A DNA stretch of 64,000 nt from JANMJD01 sp963847945 (GTDB taxonomy: Bacteria; Actinomycetota; Acidimicrobiia; Acidimicrobiales; Ilumatobacteraceae), in contig CAWKBX010000003.1 in assembly GCA_963847945.1 (NCBI GenBank), positions 186,001-250,000 of the forward strand. Direction: 5' to 3'. The translations under genes were made by a program, and so were the position numbers. The notes under the pieces were generated by a model, which worked only from the letters and a program-made list of their open reading frames with translations, was not told the origin of the DNA and searched no databases. Position 1 is the first letter of the stretch. Each line of letters opens with the position of its first letter. This document shows positions 1-11,697 of the stretch, piece by piece.

Positions 1-1
1 G

Positions 2-760
2 TTGGGGGCGATCGGCGTGATCGTGGCGACCGGGCACGACCTCCCCACGCCGTCCGGTCGCTTCTGGCCACTGATCGCCGGAGCCGGCATGGCCCAGATT
101 CTTGGGACGATGCTGCTGATCCGGGCATTCGACGCCCGGGACTACGCCATCGGCACCGTGTACTCGAAGACCGAGGTGGTGCAGGTCGCCCTGTTCTCGC
201 TGATCTTTCTCGGCGAACCACTGCGTCCACTGGGTTGGATCGCCGTCGTGGTGTGCCTGGCGGGCATTGCCATGCTGGCCACCAAGGGTCGCAGCCTGGG
301 CAGCGTATTGCGGCACCTCGACGACCGAGCCGCCCTGTTGGGGATGGGGGCAGGCGGCTGCCTGGCGTTGGCCGCCGTGAGTATTCGGGCGGCATCGAAG
401 TCGCTGGGTGACGATCCGGCGGTGATTCGAGCCTTGCTCGCCCTGGCGGTGATGAACACCATCCAGGCCGTTGTTCATGGCACCTATCTGGTGGTTCGCG
501 AACCTGGCCAGTTCACCCAGACGATCCGGACGTGGCGTTCGAGCAGCATCGTCGGGGTGCTCAGCGTCACCGGGTCGGCGGGTTGGGCGTGGGCGATGAC
601 GCTAGAAAACGCGGCTCGCGTGCGCACATTCGGCCAGATCGAGTTGCTGTTCACGTTTGCCATCGCCCGCTTTTGGCTGCGCGAACGCCACGGCCGACGC
701 GAACTGGCCGCCAGCGCGCTCGTCGCCCTCGGAGTGATCGGGGTGATGCTCGTCGGGTGA
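2..760 (+). CDS. EamA/DMT-family permease, 5'-truncated by window edge
   Basis: This is the C-terminal 252 residues of a drug/metabolite transporter of the EamA type, an inner-membrane permease of unknown substrate. Hydrophobic segments recur every 20-30 residues, and the repeat pattern of two EamA halves is visible, with the motif VVQVALFSLIFLGEPL in the first half and an echo near the end (FGQIELLFTFAIARFWLRE). Family members have about 290 residues and ten helices, so roughly 40 residues are missing upstream of the window. The frame is open from base 2, so the apparent TTG start is not trusted. It converges on topA. Confidence 0.8.
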   Translation: MGAIGVIVATGHDLPTPSGRFWPLIAGAGMAQILGTMLLIRAFDARDYAIGTVYSKTEVVQVALFSLIFLGEPLRPLGWIAVVVCLAGIAMLATKGRSLGSVLRHLDDRAALLGMGAGGCLALAAVSIRAASKSLGDDPAVIRALLALAVMNTIQAVVHGTYLVVREPGQFTQTIRTWRSSSIVGVLSVTGSAGWAWAMTLENAARVRTFGQIELLFTFAIARFWLRERHGRRELAASALVALGVIGVMLVG

Positions 761-775
761 ACCCGACGATCCGCC

Positions 776-3429
<2,654 letters not shown>

Positions 3430-3492
3430 GACGGCTCTATTCGCTAGGCGCTGGCGAGACGAATGTCAAGCCGGGCGAACGAGTTCCTCGTT

Positions 3493-5889
3493 TCAGTGAC
3501 CCACCGAAGTACTCGCCGCCGGGATCGTACGCCCCGTGGCGACAAGTTCATCGTCAGTCAGGTGTCCCTCGACGTGGACACGCGGAAGGAGCCGATCGAG
3601 CCATGCCGGTATCCACCAGTTCCGGGCCCCAAGCAGCTCCATCGTCGCCGGGACGAGGACCATGCGCACGATTGTCGCGTCGATCAGCACGGCCACGGCC
3701 AGACCCAATCCGAACAGCTTGATCACCCGGTCGTCACCGGCGATGAAGCTGGCGAACACGCAGACCATGATCACGGCCGCCGCGGTGATCACCCGGGCGG
3801 TCGCGGCGAGGCCGTCGGCCACCGCTGCGGCGTTGTCGCCGGTGCGGTCGAATTCCTCTTTCATCCGTGAGAGCAGGAAGACCTCGTAGTCCATCGACAG
3901 GCCGAACACGATGGCGAACAACATCATCGGGATGAACGGTTCGATCGGGCCCTTGCTGCCGACGCCGATCAGCGACGCGCCCCATCCCCACTGGAACACG
4001 GCGACGAGAATTCCGTAAGCCGCGCCGATCGACAACAGGTTCATGATCACCGCCTTGAGCGGCACGAGCAGACTGCGGAAAACGACCATGAGCAGGATGA
4101 ATGAGAGCAGCAGTACGGCCGAGATGAAGATCGGTAGTCGCCCGCCGAGCGAATCCGACAGGTCGATCGAGCTGGCCGTGAAGCCACCGACCATCACCTG
4201 CGAGTTCGACGCGCGGTTGACCGGTGGCAGAATCTCGGTGCGCAGCCGATCGACGAGTTGAGCGGTGTCCGGCGACTGTGGCGAACTGCTCGGAATGACC
4301 CGCCAGATGACCGTCGATGAGTCGACGGGGATCGCCGGGGAGGCGAAGGCGACGCCCGGTGTCTGCTGGAGGGTGGAAGTCAGCGCTCCCAGTTGTTGGC
4401 TCACGGTGCCCTCGGTCAGCGCAGTGGCGAACGCGGGGTCGAGATTGCCGACGGCGAGGAGTAGCGGCCCGCTGTAGCCGGGCCCGAACCCGTCGGCCAC
4501 CAGGTCGTAGGCGCGCCTCGCGGTCTGCGCTTCGGACCGGTTGCCGTGGTCGGAAAATCCAAGCCGCAATGAGAACACCGGCAGCCCGAGCAACACCAGT
4601 GCTCCACCTCCGGCGACGAACGCCGACCACGGGTGGCGTTGGAGTAGGCGACTCCAGCGATACCAACCCGACTGTTCGCGGGGCTTGGGGGGTCGGTGAT
4701 GGATCGGTGTACGGAGTGGCTTGATCGCCAGGCTGAGCAGCGCAATCAGCACCGCAACGACGAGCCCGACGCCGACCAGTCGCGGATCGTGAAGCACGAC
4801 AACACCGAACAACGAGATCACGGCGAAGGCGATCAACCCGATCAAGGCGGCTCGCGAGGTCTGGTCGATCTTCTTGCCGGTGAAGCCGAGCAGCGCAGGG
4901 AGCAGGGTCAGGGAGGCGGCGACCATTACGGCCACGCTCAACGATCCGGCGATAGCCAGGCCGTAGATGAACTTCAGCCCCATCAGGAACATGCCGAGCA
5001 GCGAGATGACCACGGTGATCCCGGCGAACAACACCGCCCGTCCGGCCGAGTCGATGGCGACGACCGTGGCTCGTTCGGGGTCGCCGTGGAGGTGGAGCTG
5101 TTCGCGGTAGCGGGTGACGATGAACAGGGCGTAGTCGATGCCGACCCCGAGGCCGATCATCCCGCCGATCTGCAGCGAGAAGTCGGGCATCATCATCACG
5201 TGGCTGCCGACGGTGATCAGCCCGACCCCGCCGATCAGGCCGAGCACCGCCGTCCCGACCGACAGACCCATTGCCAGTATCGAACCGAAGGCGATCACCA
5301 GAATGACCACTGCGGCGAGAATGCCGATCAGCTCCGACTCGGGCAGCGAGAACGTGACGAACGGATCGCCGCCGAACTCGACGATCAAGGCGTCGGCGGT
5401 GGCCGGGTTCGTTGCGGCGACGTCGCGGCCGAGCGAATAGATGCGGGTGGCCAGGGCGACGACTTCGGCCTCGCTTCCATTGGGGAATGCCAGACTGGCA
5501 ATCGCGGTCGTGCCGTCGGCATTGATCAGGCCTCGGGAGTTGACGTCGTAGGGGCTGTCGAGCGCAACCGTCGGAACCGCGGCGCGGATCTTGTCGAAGA
5601 GGCCCTCCATCACCGCCTTCACCGCGACGTTGGCCACTCCGTCGGCGACATCGGTCGTGGTGCGGAACACGATCTGGCCGTCGATCGTGTCGCCGGTGCC
5701 GGGCGCCGCGGCGTTGAGCAACTCGATGACCTGGCGCGATTCGGAATCGGGAAGGCTGAACTCGGTTCGGAAGGCGTCGCCACCGAGCGCGCCCTGGGCG
5801 ATCGCAGTGACGCCGACAACGGCGAGCACCCACAGGGCGAGCACCCGGCGACGTCGGCGGAAGCAGAACAGGGCAAGACGAGCGAGCAT
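3493..5889 (-). CDS. MMPL/RND-family membrane exporter
   Basis: A 798-residue polytopic membrane protein of the MMPL family, which in actinobacteria exports lipids or hydrophobic compounds using the proton gradient. A first helix near residues 15-35 is followed by a large extracytoplasmic loop, then two six-helix blocks, each with the RND-type GxxxDY motif (GLGVGIDYALFIVTRYRE and FGLSMDYEVFLLSRMKEE). The start at 5889 is chosen because GAGGA lies 4 nt upstream and the first helix follows at once; an ATG at 5948 is possible. It is transcribed away from rsgA with about 130 bp between starts. The substrate cannot be deduced. Confidence 0.88.
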   Translation of the reverse strand: MLARLALFCFRRRRRVLALWVLAVVGVTAIAQGALGGDAFRTEFSLPDSESRQVIELLNAAAPGTGDTIDGQIVFRTTTDVADGVANVAVKAVMEGLFDKIRAAVPTVALDSPYDVNSRGLINADGTTAIASLAFPNGSEAEVVALATRIYSLGRDVAATNPATADALIVEFGGDPFVTFSLPESELIGILAAVVILVIAFGSILAMGLSVGTAVLGLIGGVGLITVGSHVMMMPDFSLQIGGMIGLGVGIDYALFIVTRYREQLHLHGDPERATVVAIDSAGRAVLFAGITVVISLLGMFLMGLKFIYGLAIAGSLSVAVMVAASLTLLPALLGFTGKKIDQTSRAALIGLIAFAVISLFGVVVLHDPRLVGVGLVVAVLIALLSLAIKPLRTPIHHRPPKPREQSGWYRWSRLLQRHPWSAFVAGGGALVLLGLPVFSLRLGFSDHGNRSEAQTARRAYDLVADGFGPGYSGPLLLAVGNLDPAFATALTEGTVSQQLGALTSTLQQTPGVAFASPAIPVDSSTVIWRVIPSSSPQSPDTAQLVDRLRTEILPPVNRASNSQVMVGGFTASSIDLSDSLGGRLPIFISAVLLLSFILLMVVFRSLLVPLKAVIMNLLSIGAAYGILVAVFQWGWGASLIGVGSKGPIEPFIPMMLFAIVFGLSMDYEVFLLSRMKEEFDRTGDNAAAVADGLAATARVITAAAVIMVCVFASFIAGDDRVIKLFGLGLAVAVLIDATIVRMVLVPATMELLGARNWWIPAWLDRLLPRVHVEGHLTDDELVATGRTIPAASTSVGH

Positions 5890-6021
5890 CGGGGTCCTCG
5901 GGCGGTTGGGCTCAACGGATGTCTCTGACGAACCTACGGCTCGCATCATCGAGGGCGGTGATGGCCCGGTCTGAATTTCGTCACACCATTGCTCGTGAGA
6001 CTCGGTACGGTCGCGAACCGG

Positions 6022-7080
6022 ATGCATGACGACCTGATCCCGTTCGGCTGGACCGACCACTTCGAGGCGGCGTTGGCCCGCGCCTCGGCGGTCGGGATGG
6101 GCACCGGGGCGATTGGTCGCGTGAGCCGGCTTGACCGCGGGTGGAGCACGATCCTGCTCGGCCCGATCGACGGCGTCGATGCGACGGTCCGGGTTCGCAA
6201 CATCGGTGTCGATGTGGCCGTAGGCGACTGGGTCGTGGTGTCGGCCGACGACGAGCGGGTGGAACAGGTGATCGAACGCTCGAGTGCGTTTGTCCGTCGG
6301 GCGTCGTTCGCCGGGGCGTTCGCTGAGGCTCACACCATCGCCGCCAACATCGATGTGGTGCTGTTGCTTCACGCGTTGACGTCGCTGCCGAACCCTCGCC
6401 GATTGGAACGCGAGTTGGTGCTGGCGTTCGACAGCGGGGCGACGCCGGTGATCGTGCTGACCAAGCGTGACATCGTCGACGACCCCGATTCGATCGCCCG
6501 GGCGGTGGCCGCCACGGCGCTCGGGGTTCCGGTGCATGTGGTCAGCAGTCGTTCGGGCGAGGGGCTTGCCGAACTGCGGGCGATGGCCAACGGCTACCGC
6601 ACGGTGGCGGTGTTGGGAGCTAGCGGGGTCGGCAAGTCGACGCTGGTCAATGCCCTGGTCGGGTCGGAGATTCAGCGCACCGCGGGAGTGCGCGAGGGTG
6701 ACCAGCGAGGTCGACACACCACCGTCGCGTCCGAGTTGGTGGCGCTCGCCGCGCTCGACGACGCGGTGCAATCGTCAGGCGGCTGGTTGCTCGACACCCC
6801 AGGTCTGCGGGCCGTCAGTCTGTGGTCGAGCGGGCGAGGTATCGAGCGGGCGTTCGCCGACGTGTTCGATGTGATGGACGACTGCCGGTTCCGGAATTGC
6901 AAGCACGAAGGCGAACCGGGCTGTGCGGTGCAGTCGGCGATTGACAGTGGCCGACTCGACCCCGAGCGGTTGGCGAGTATGAAACGGCTGGTGGCCGAGG
7001 AGGCGGCGCTTGAGGATGAGCAGCGTGAGAAGGTGCGCTCCTCTGACCGCCGGGGCGTTAGGCGTCCGAATCGTCGCTGA
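6022..7080 (+). CDS. rsgA: ribosome small subunit-dependent GTPase A
   Basis: RsgA/YjeQ is a circularly permuted GTPase that tests late 30S subunits during ribosome assembly. Order seen: an OB-fold N-terminus (residues 25-90), G4 TKRD (about 147), G5 SSRSGEG, G1 GASGVGKST (about 199-207), the switch GRHTT, G3 DTPGL (about 258) and a C-terminal zinc knuckle with CRFRNCKHEGEPGC. The ATG at 6022 is chosen; in-frame TTG 5989 and GTG 5995 are alternatives, and no start has a strong Shine-Dalgarno. Its 3' end overlaps the convergent 7058 gene by 23 bp. Confidence 0.93.
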   Translation: MHDDLIPFGWTDHFEAALARASAVGMGTGAIGRVSRLDRGWSTILLGPIDGVDATVRVRNIGVDVAVGDWVVVSADDERVEQVIERSSAFVRRASFAGAFAEAHTIAANIDVVLLLHALTSLPNPRRLERELVLAFDSGATPVIVLTKRDIVDDPDSIARAVAATALGVPVHVVSSRSGEGLAELRAMANGYRTVAVLGASGVGKSTLVNALVGSEIQRTAGVREGDQRGRHTTVASELVALAALDDAVQSSGGWLLDTPGLRAVSLWSSGRGIERAFADVFDVMDDCRFRNCKHEGEPGCAVQSAIDSGRLDPERLASMKRLVAEEAALEDEQREKVRSSDRRGVRRPNRR

Positions 7081-7654
7081 GCGGGGCTGGGCGAGGTCGC
7101 TCGCCGTGAGCGGGTGGGGGCAGCGAGCCCCGTCGCAAGCGGGTGGTCAACAACGTCATTCCCGCCGCGGCGAGCCCGCTGAGCAAGCTGAGGAGGATGA
7201 TGCCGCGGCGAAGCGCGCTGCGGGCTAGTGGTGACGAGGTCGCCGGCTCGCCGACCGACGCGGTGGCCCTCAGCCCGTCGACGGTGATCCGCTTGGTCAA
7301 CACCAGGTACTCGCCGGTCTTGGTGCTGATCGAGTGGGCGGCGCCGTCGTCGACCCACTCGGCGGGAATCGTCACTCCCTCGGCGTTGGGCGAGGCGAGG
7401 CGCTCGCCGGCCCCCACGACCAGCTTCACGAACGGTTGCGCTGAGGCTTGGGAAAGGTCGTTGGCGGCGACATCGCGGCGAAAGGCGATCATCCGCTCGT
7501 CGAGGGATTCGGCGACGTTGTGTCGGTCGGCGGCGGTGACGTAGCGATCGAGACCGAACCCGCCGAGACCGGTGACCGCGGCGACCGCCAAACCCACCAC
7601 GATGGCCCGTCGCCCCCTGCGCTGCACGGTGGCAACTCTACGCGCATGCCCCAA
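7058..7654 (-). CDS. two-helix membrane protein with extracytoplasmic domain, unknown
   Basis: Not recognised. The 198-residue product has a basic N-terminus, a hydrophobic helix at about 17-36, an extracytoplasmic stretch of about 100 residues, a second helix at about 146-166 and a short cytoplasmic tail rich in proline and arginine. This topology equals the sensor half of a membrane receptor (CHASE-like), but no HAMP, kinase or cyclase domain follows. It lies between rsgA and the Tad operon and is not tightly coupled to either. Confidence 0.6.
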   Translation of the reverse strand: MGHARRVATVQRRGRRAIVVGLAVAAVTGLGGFGLDRYVTAADRHNVAESLDERMIAFRRDVAANDLSQASAQPFVKLVVGAGERLASPNAEGVTIPAEWVDDGAAHSISTKTGEYLVLTKRITVDGLRATASVGEPATSSPLARSALRRGIILLSLLSGLAAAGMTLLTTRLRRGSLPPPAHGERPRPAPLSDDSDA

Positions 7655-7686
7655 CGCCCGACGGCTTCGGTGGCTCCACCGACCGG

Positions 7687-8106
7687 CTACGACGGTTCGA
7701 ATTGCATCGTCACTCGGCCGGTCAACGTGACATCGGGGATGAAGGCGCCGACCAATGGGACACTGGTGTGGTCGACAAACCTGACGGTGACCGTGACGGC
7801 CTTGCCCGCGGTGGAAGCCACCACGGTGACCGGGGCGACACCGGCGCCGGCTCGACCGGCGGCCACCGCGGCCGCATTCGGTGATACCGAGACGGCGGCA
7901 GCCCGGGCTCCCTCGCGGGCGGCGTGGATCACCGCGATTTGGCCCCGCACGATGACCACGACCTGGACAATAGCGAGCAGGAAGATGGCGATGATCGGCA
8001 TGGCCAATGCCAACTCCACCGCGGCCTGTCCGCGATCACCTCGCCGTGATCCGCGACGTCGGCGACGGCGCGAGGCGGCGGATCGGCGAAGAGCCCGGGA
8101 CTGCAC
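7687..8106 (-). CDS. TadE-like pseudopilin
   Basis: Minor pilin-like protein of the Tad/Flp secretion locus. After a short basic leader the motif RGQAAVELALAMPIIAIFLL marks the TadE signal/hydrophobic helix, followed by a small periplasmic beta domain. The GTG start at 8106 sits just 3' of the stop of the pilin gene (8109-8111), so translation is probably coupled. The protein has 139 residues, normal for actinobacterial TadE. It is the last gene of the operon as seen here; no TadF or TadG follows. Confidence 0.8.
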   Translation of the reverse strand: MQSRALRRSAASRRRRRRGSRRGDRGQAAVELALAMPIIAIFLLAIVQVVVIVRGQIAVIHAAREGARAAAVSVSPNAAAVAAGRAGAGVAPVTVVASTAGKAVTVTVRFVDHTSVPLVGAFIPDVTLTGRVTMQFEPS

Positions 8107-8108
8107 GA

Positions 8109-8315
8109 TCAGCCGACCTTGCTGGTGATCGCGTCGATGACCCGGTCGAGCAGTCGACCGATCTTTCCTGCTCCACCGCCCCCCGTCGCCCATGCCACGA
8201 GCAGCAGGGCTACCAACGCGGCACCCAGCAGGACCAGGGCGTATTCGGCCGTCGCCTGGCCGCGGTCATCTCGGCTGAGCAGCCATGCGTGTACCTGAAT
8301 GAACATCTTCGACAT
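8109..8315 (-). CDS. short Flp-pilin-like protein (DUF4244 type)
   Basis: A 68-residue protein with a 20-residue leader, the motif DDRGQATAEYALVLLGAALV and a glycine-rich C-terminus, which is the layout of actinobacterial Flp-type pilins (DUF4244). The Glu of TAEYA is where the prepilin peptidase normally makes its mark. The start at 8315 has GGAGG 8 nt upstream, which excludes the longer upstream frame. The gene lies between tadC and tadE and is likely the major structural subunit. Confidence 0.8.
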   Translation of the reverse strand: MSKMFIQVHAWLLSRDDRGQATAEYALVLLGAALVALLLVAWATGGGGAGKIGRLLDRVIDAITSKVG

Positions 8316-8372
8316 CGGAAACCTCCGGGGTGCCACGGGTATCGCCCGCGTGGAACATGAGGTCGCGGATCA

Positions 8373-9101
8373 TCAGAACGGACTCTGACGCAGCGACGAG
8401 AAGGCCCCGGCCAATAGCGGGACGATGGTGAGGATCGCGAAAGACGGCAACGTGCAGCACACGAGCGGGAAGCACAGCCGGATCGGGAGCTGACGGGCGG
8501 CGACGTCGGCTCGCTGGCGACGTTGGCGAACGGCTTCATCGTGCAGACGGACGAGCAACGGACCGAGTGGGTCGCCATAGATCTCGGCCCGGGTGATGGT
8601 GTCGACGAGGAGTCGGGCGCTGTCGCCGATATGGGTCGTGAGCACGTCCAAGGCGTCGGTGAGGCGCACGCCGACGCTGAGCCGGGCGACGACCTGATCG
8701 AGTGCGGATGCCAGCGCCGGAGGCGGCCGGCGAGCGACGGCACCGACGGCATGGGCCGGCGAGCAACCGGCGTCGATCAGCACCACCAGTGACTCGATCA
8801 ACTCCGGCATCGCCTCGACCCGGTCCCGTTGGCAGCGCTTCTCCGCGGCCAACCTTCGCCCGCGCCGGGCCAGGGTCGAGATGGCCAACGTCGCCAGCGC
8901 CGGCATCGGACCGAGCACGAGCACCCCCGCGGCCGCAGCTCCCGCGATCGCCACCCACCGTCGAATCGGGGCACCGCCGGTGATCGCGACCGGTGGGACT
9001 GGCGTCGGTGGAACCGCGCTCGGCCGACGTCCGGCCGGTTGCCGAGGACGTAGCACCGCGAGGATGGCGACCGCGGTGAGCAGACCGGCCGCGAACGTCA
9101 T
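8373..9101 (-). CDS. TadC-like type II secretion F-domain protein
   Basis: Inner-membrane platform protein of the Tad pilus. The 242 residues show an N-terminal helix, a second helical hairpin at about 50-75, the T2SSF domain with EAMPELIESLVVLIDAGCSP, the conserved AEIYGDPLGPLLVRL segment and a C-terminal helix ending near FAILTIVPLLAGAF. The ATG at 9101 overlaps the tadB stop by 4 bp (ATGA), so the two platform proteins are translationally coupled. Confidence 0.82.
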   Translation of the reverse strand: MTFAAGLLTAVAILAVLRPRQPAGRRPSAVPPTPVPPVAITGGAPIRRWVAIAGAAAAGVLVLGPMPALATLAISTLARRGRRLAAEKRCQRDRVEAMPELIESLVVLIDAGCSPAHAVGAVARRPPPALASALDQVVARLSVGVRLTDALDVLTTHIGDSARLLVDTITRAEIYGDPLGPLLVRLHDEAVRQRRQRADVAARQLPIRLCFPLVCCTLPSFAILTIVPLLAGAFSSLRQSPF

Positions 9102-9814
9102 CGTTGCCTCACGACGCGGTGCATCCACGTGTAGCCGGCGAGGTTGAGGGCCACCCCGACGGCGAGGCAGCACAGGCCGGGGATGGAGCCGAAGAGGAAG
9201 TGGCGGACCCGCACATCGCTGGCCGCCGACCAGCCGGCGAACAGCGGGGCGATCACATTGAGCAGCTGGGCTGAGATACGAGCCTGGGCGGCTTGGGCCT
9301 CGCGCTCGCTGCGCATCACCTCGCGTTCGTGAATGGTCGCCGCGACCCGGTCGAGACTCGCCGCCATCTGGCCACCGTGTTCGGAGAGATGGGCGATGGT
9401 GGCGAACGCCAGACGGTCGTCGGCGCTGGTGAGTGGGCGAACTTCGTCGTCGAGCGGCGCCGAGATGCGCCAGCCGATCCGTCGCCGATCGACCAGCTGG
9501 GTCAGGGCAGTCAGCGTCGGTTCTGCTCCGGCAGCGATCTCCAGGGCTCGGTCGAGGGCAGCCCCGGACCTGATCTCGCGAGCCATCAGGCGCAACGCGA
9601 TCGGCCATCGCGACCCCCTCGGTCGGCGGCGGACCCGGGCGAGGGCGAGGTTGAGCCAGACGACGAGCGCACCTGTTGGGCGAGGACGGGCGCTTGGCGA
9701 CCGAGGAGCCGGCACTCGGCTGGTGCCACGCCACAACCGATGCAGGGCGGCGATGACGAAGGCGGCGGTGACGATCGTCGCGGTTGCCGTCATTGCCGCG
9801 GTGACGGGCCTCAT
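9098..9814 (-). CDS. TadB-like type II secretion F-domain protein
   Basis: Second platform protein of the Tad system, 238 residues. It has an N-terminal helix, the T2SSF motif region (MAREIRSGAALDRALEIAAG and LSEHGGQMAASLDRVAATI) and a C-terminal pair of helices (FLFGSIPGLCCLAVGVAL). It overlaps tadA by 4 bp and tadC by 4 bp. With TadC it would form the membrane core that the TadA ATPase drives. Confidence 0.83.
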   Translation of the reverse strand: MRPVTAAMTATATIVTAAFVIAALHRLWRGTSRVPAPRSPSARPRPTGALVVWLNLALARVRRRPRGSRWPIALRLMAREIRSGAALDRALEIAAGAEPTLTALTQLVDRRRIGWRISAPLDDEVRPLTSADDRLAFATIAHLSEHGGQMAASLDRVAATIHEREVMRSEREAQAAQARISAQLLNVIAPLFAGWSAASDVRVRHFLFGSIPGLCCLAVGVALNLAGYTWMHRVVRQR

Positions 9815-10959
9815 CGACGGCCTCGTCGAGGACTGGCGATCACCTGGTCGTCACGGGCCAACGTTCGGGTTCGCGATACGCAGGATTCGCCGGCGGTCGA
9901 TTCGCCGGTGGCGGTTGAGACCTCGACGATCTCGCTGACCACCCGGCATCCGTCGGCGCGTCGCACCAGGTGGATGACCACGTCGATGGCGTGATCCACA
10001 CGCTCTCGCACCGCAGGGAGCGGTACGTCGTGGGCGGCGCCAATGACCATGAAGTCGAGGCGGCGCAACGCGTCGGCGGCGCTGTTGGCATGACACGTCG
10101 ACAGCGATCCGTCATGGCCGGTGCTGAGCGCTTCGATCATGTCGAGGGCTTCGTCGCCGCGGACCTCGCCGACGATCAGCCGATCGGGTCGCAGTCGAAG
10201 TGCGGCGCGCAGCAGATCGCGCATCGATACCGCGCCGAGACCCTCGGCGGTGGCCGGCCGTGCTTCGAGGCGGACCACGTTGGCCGAGCCGATGCGCAAC
10301 TCTGCGGTGTCTTCGATGGTGACGATGCGTTCGTCGTCGGGGATCAGTCGACTCAGCGAGTTGAGCAGGGTGGTCTTGCCCGTGGAGGTGGCCCCGGAGA
10401 CAACGATGTTGCACCGTCGGGCAACGATTTCGTCGATCAACCCGACAACGGTCGCCGACGCCATCGCCGCCAGTGGCACATGGTTGGTGCGGAACCGCCG
10501 GATCGTCAGACATGTTCCGTCGACGGCCAACGGCCCGAGGACTGCGGCGAGCCGTGAGCCGTCGGCCAGGCGGGCATCGACCACGGGGCTGGTGCGATCG
10601 AGCCGGAGCCCGAGCGGAGCGAGAATACGCTCGATGACCATGCCGACGACGCCCGGTTCGACCGAACCGACCCACTCCGTACGCCCGTGGCGCGCCACCC
10701 AGAGTTGAGTGCCGGCGTTGATCATCACGTCTTCGACCGTCGGGTCGGCCAACAGCGGTTCGAGCGGACCGAGCCCGGTGATCTCGGCGAGGACGAGGTC
10801 GGTGACCTGCCGTCGCTCGGTGGTACCGGCCAGGGGCAACAGATCGTCCAGATCGTCCGCGACCAACCCGGCGACCGTTGACGGCGCGGCGCCGCCCCGA
10901 TCGAGGAGCCGGCGGCGGATCTCGCCGACGAGGTCGTCAGGCGGCGCGAGCGACATCAT
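9811..10959 (-). CDS. tadA: TadA/CpaF-type secretion ATPase
   Basis: Hexameric ATPase that powers Tad pilus assembly at the cytoplasmic face. The 382 residues show the N-terminal domain ending in EDVMINAGTQLWV, Walker A GATSTGKTT at about 189-197, an Asp box (IVTIEDTAELRI), Walker B region RLIVGEVRGDEALDMIEAL and the His box TGHDGSLSTCHAN. The start uses tandem ATGs at 10959/10956 and overlaps the cpaE-like gene by 23 bp. Length is normal for the short actinobacterial TadA. Confidence 0.93.
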   Translation of the reverse strand: MMSLAPPDDLVGEIRRRLLDRGGAAPSTVAGLVADDLDDLLPLAGTTERRQVTDLVLAEITGLGPLEPLLADPTVEDVMINAGTQLWVARHGRTEWVGSVEPGVVGMVIERILAPLGLRLDRTSPVVDARLADGSRLAAVLGPLAVDGTCLTIRRFRTNHVPLAAMASATVVGLIDEIVARRCNIVVSGATSTGKTTLLNSLSRLIPDDERIVTIEDTAELRIGSANVVRLEARPATAEGLGAVSMRDLLRAALRLRPDRLIVGEVRGDEALDMIEALSTGHDGSLSTCHANSAADALRRLDFMVIGAAHDVPLPAVRERVDHAIDVVIHLVRRADGCRVVSEIVEVSTATGESTAGESCVSRTRTLARDDQVIASPRRGRR

Positions 10960-11590
10960 TCAACGACTTGCGCAGACTCATCGGGAGCCGAGCGGCGAGC
11001 AACCCGGCATCGACGGCTCGGGCGATCGACGCGTCCAGTGGGATCTCGGCGACGACGTTGACACCCAATGTCCGGCTGACGTCGAGTGAGCTGAGTGCCC
11101 GCCCGGGCTCGCGGATGATGACCACCCCGGTTGGTTGGGCGGCGGCCCGACTGGCACGACGTAAGGCCAGGTAGCAGGCTCGTACGACGAGCAGTGAATG
11201 GTCGGCAACTACGGCCAATTCGGGTGGCGGCAGGGCACCGCCGTCGATAACGACGTCACGTGCGTCGCGCTCGAGAAAGCCGGCCAAGGCGAGCCAGCGT
11301 TCGACCGAGCCGATCGGTGTGGCGCTGCCCAACGGAAGCAGATCGACCTCTTCGGCCACTTCGACGGTCAGCCGGCCGAGCCGCTCGACGCCGACATCGG
11401 GAGCGGCTGCCAACCAGTCGGCGACTCCGGGCCGGTCGGGTTCGGCGAGACCGAACACCGATGGCAGATCACCGGCAAGGTCGACCGCGAGCACCCGGTT
11501 GGGTCCGCGGGCACCGAGCATCAACGCGAGTGACGCGGTGACGACCGAGGTTCCGCTGCCGCCCTTCGGCGACCAACAGATCACGAACAT
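10937..11590 (-). CDS. CpaE/TadZ-like P-loop protein
   Basis: MinD/ParA-superfamily protein that positions Tad machinery, 217 residues. The deviant Walker A is WSPKGGSGTSVVTASLALML at the very N-terminus, where a Ser replaces the usual Lys/Thr position, and LAVDLAGDLPSV follows as the switch segment. The start at 11590 is preferred because GGGGGTGG lies upstream and the P-loop begins at once; the frame is open up to 11671. It is the first gene of the operon, and the 100-bp gap to the divergent antitoxin gene must hold its promoter. Confidence 0.83.
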   Translation of the reverse strand: MFVICWSPKGGSGTSVVTASLALMLGARGPNRVLAVDLAGDLPSVFGLAEPDRPGVADWLAAAPDVGVERLGRLTVEVAEEVDLLPLGSATPIGSVERWLALAGFLERDARDVVIDGGALPPPELAVVADHSLLVVRACYLALRRASRAAAQPTGVVIIREPGRALSSLDVSRTLGVNVVAEIPLDASIARAVDAGLLAARLPMSLRKSLNDVARAA

Positions 11591-11676
11591 GAACCACCCC
11601 CAACATGGGTTTGGCGTATGGGACTGGGGGAAGTCACCGCCGAACATACCGGCCGATCGAGGCTCGCGCAACCAAT

Positions 11677-11697
11677 CATGTGTAGGATCTACACATG
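11677..11697. promoter_or_regulatory. perfect 21-bp palindrome over antitoxin start codon
   Basis: CATGTGTAG, a GAT spacer and CTACACATG form a perfect 9+9 inverted repeat. The right arm ends with the ATG start of the antitoxin gene (11695-11697). RHH antitoxins normally bind such palindromes at their own promoters, so this is a likely autoregulatory operator; that role is inferred. Confidence 0.75.
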
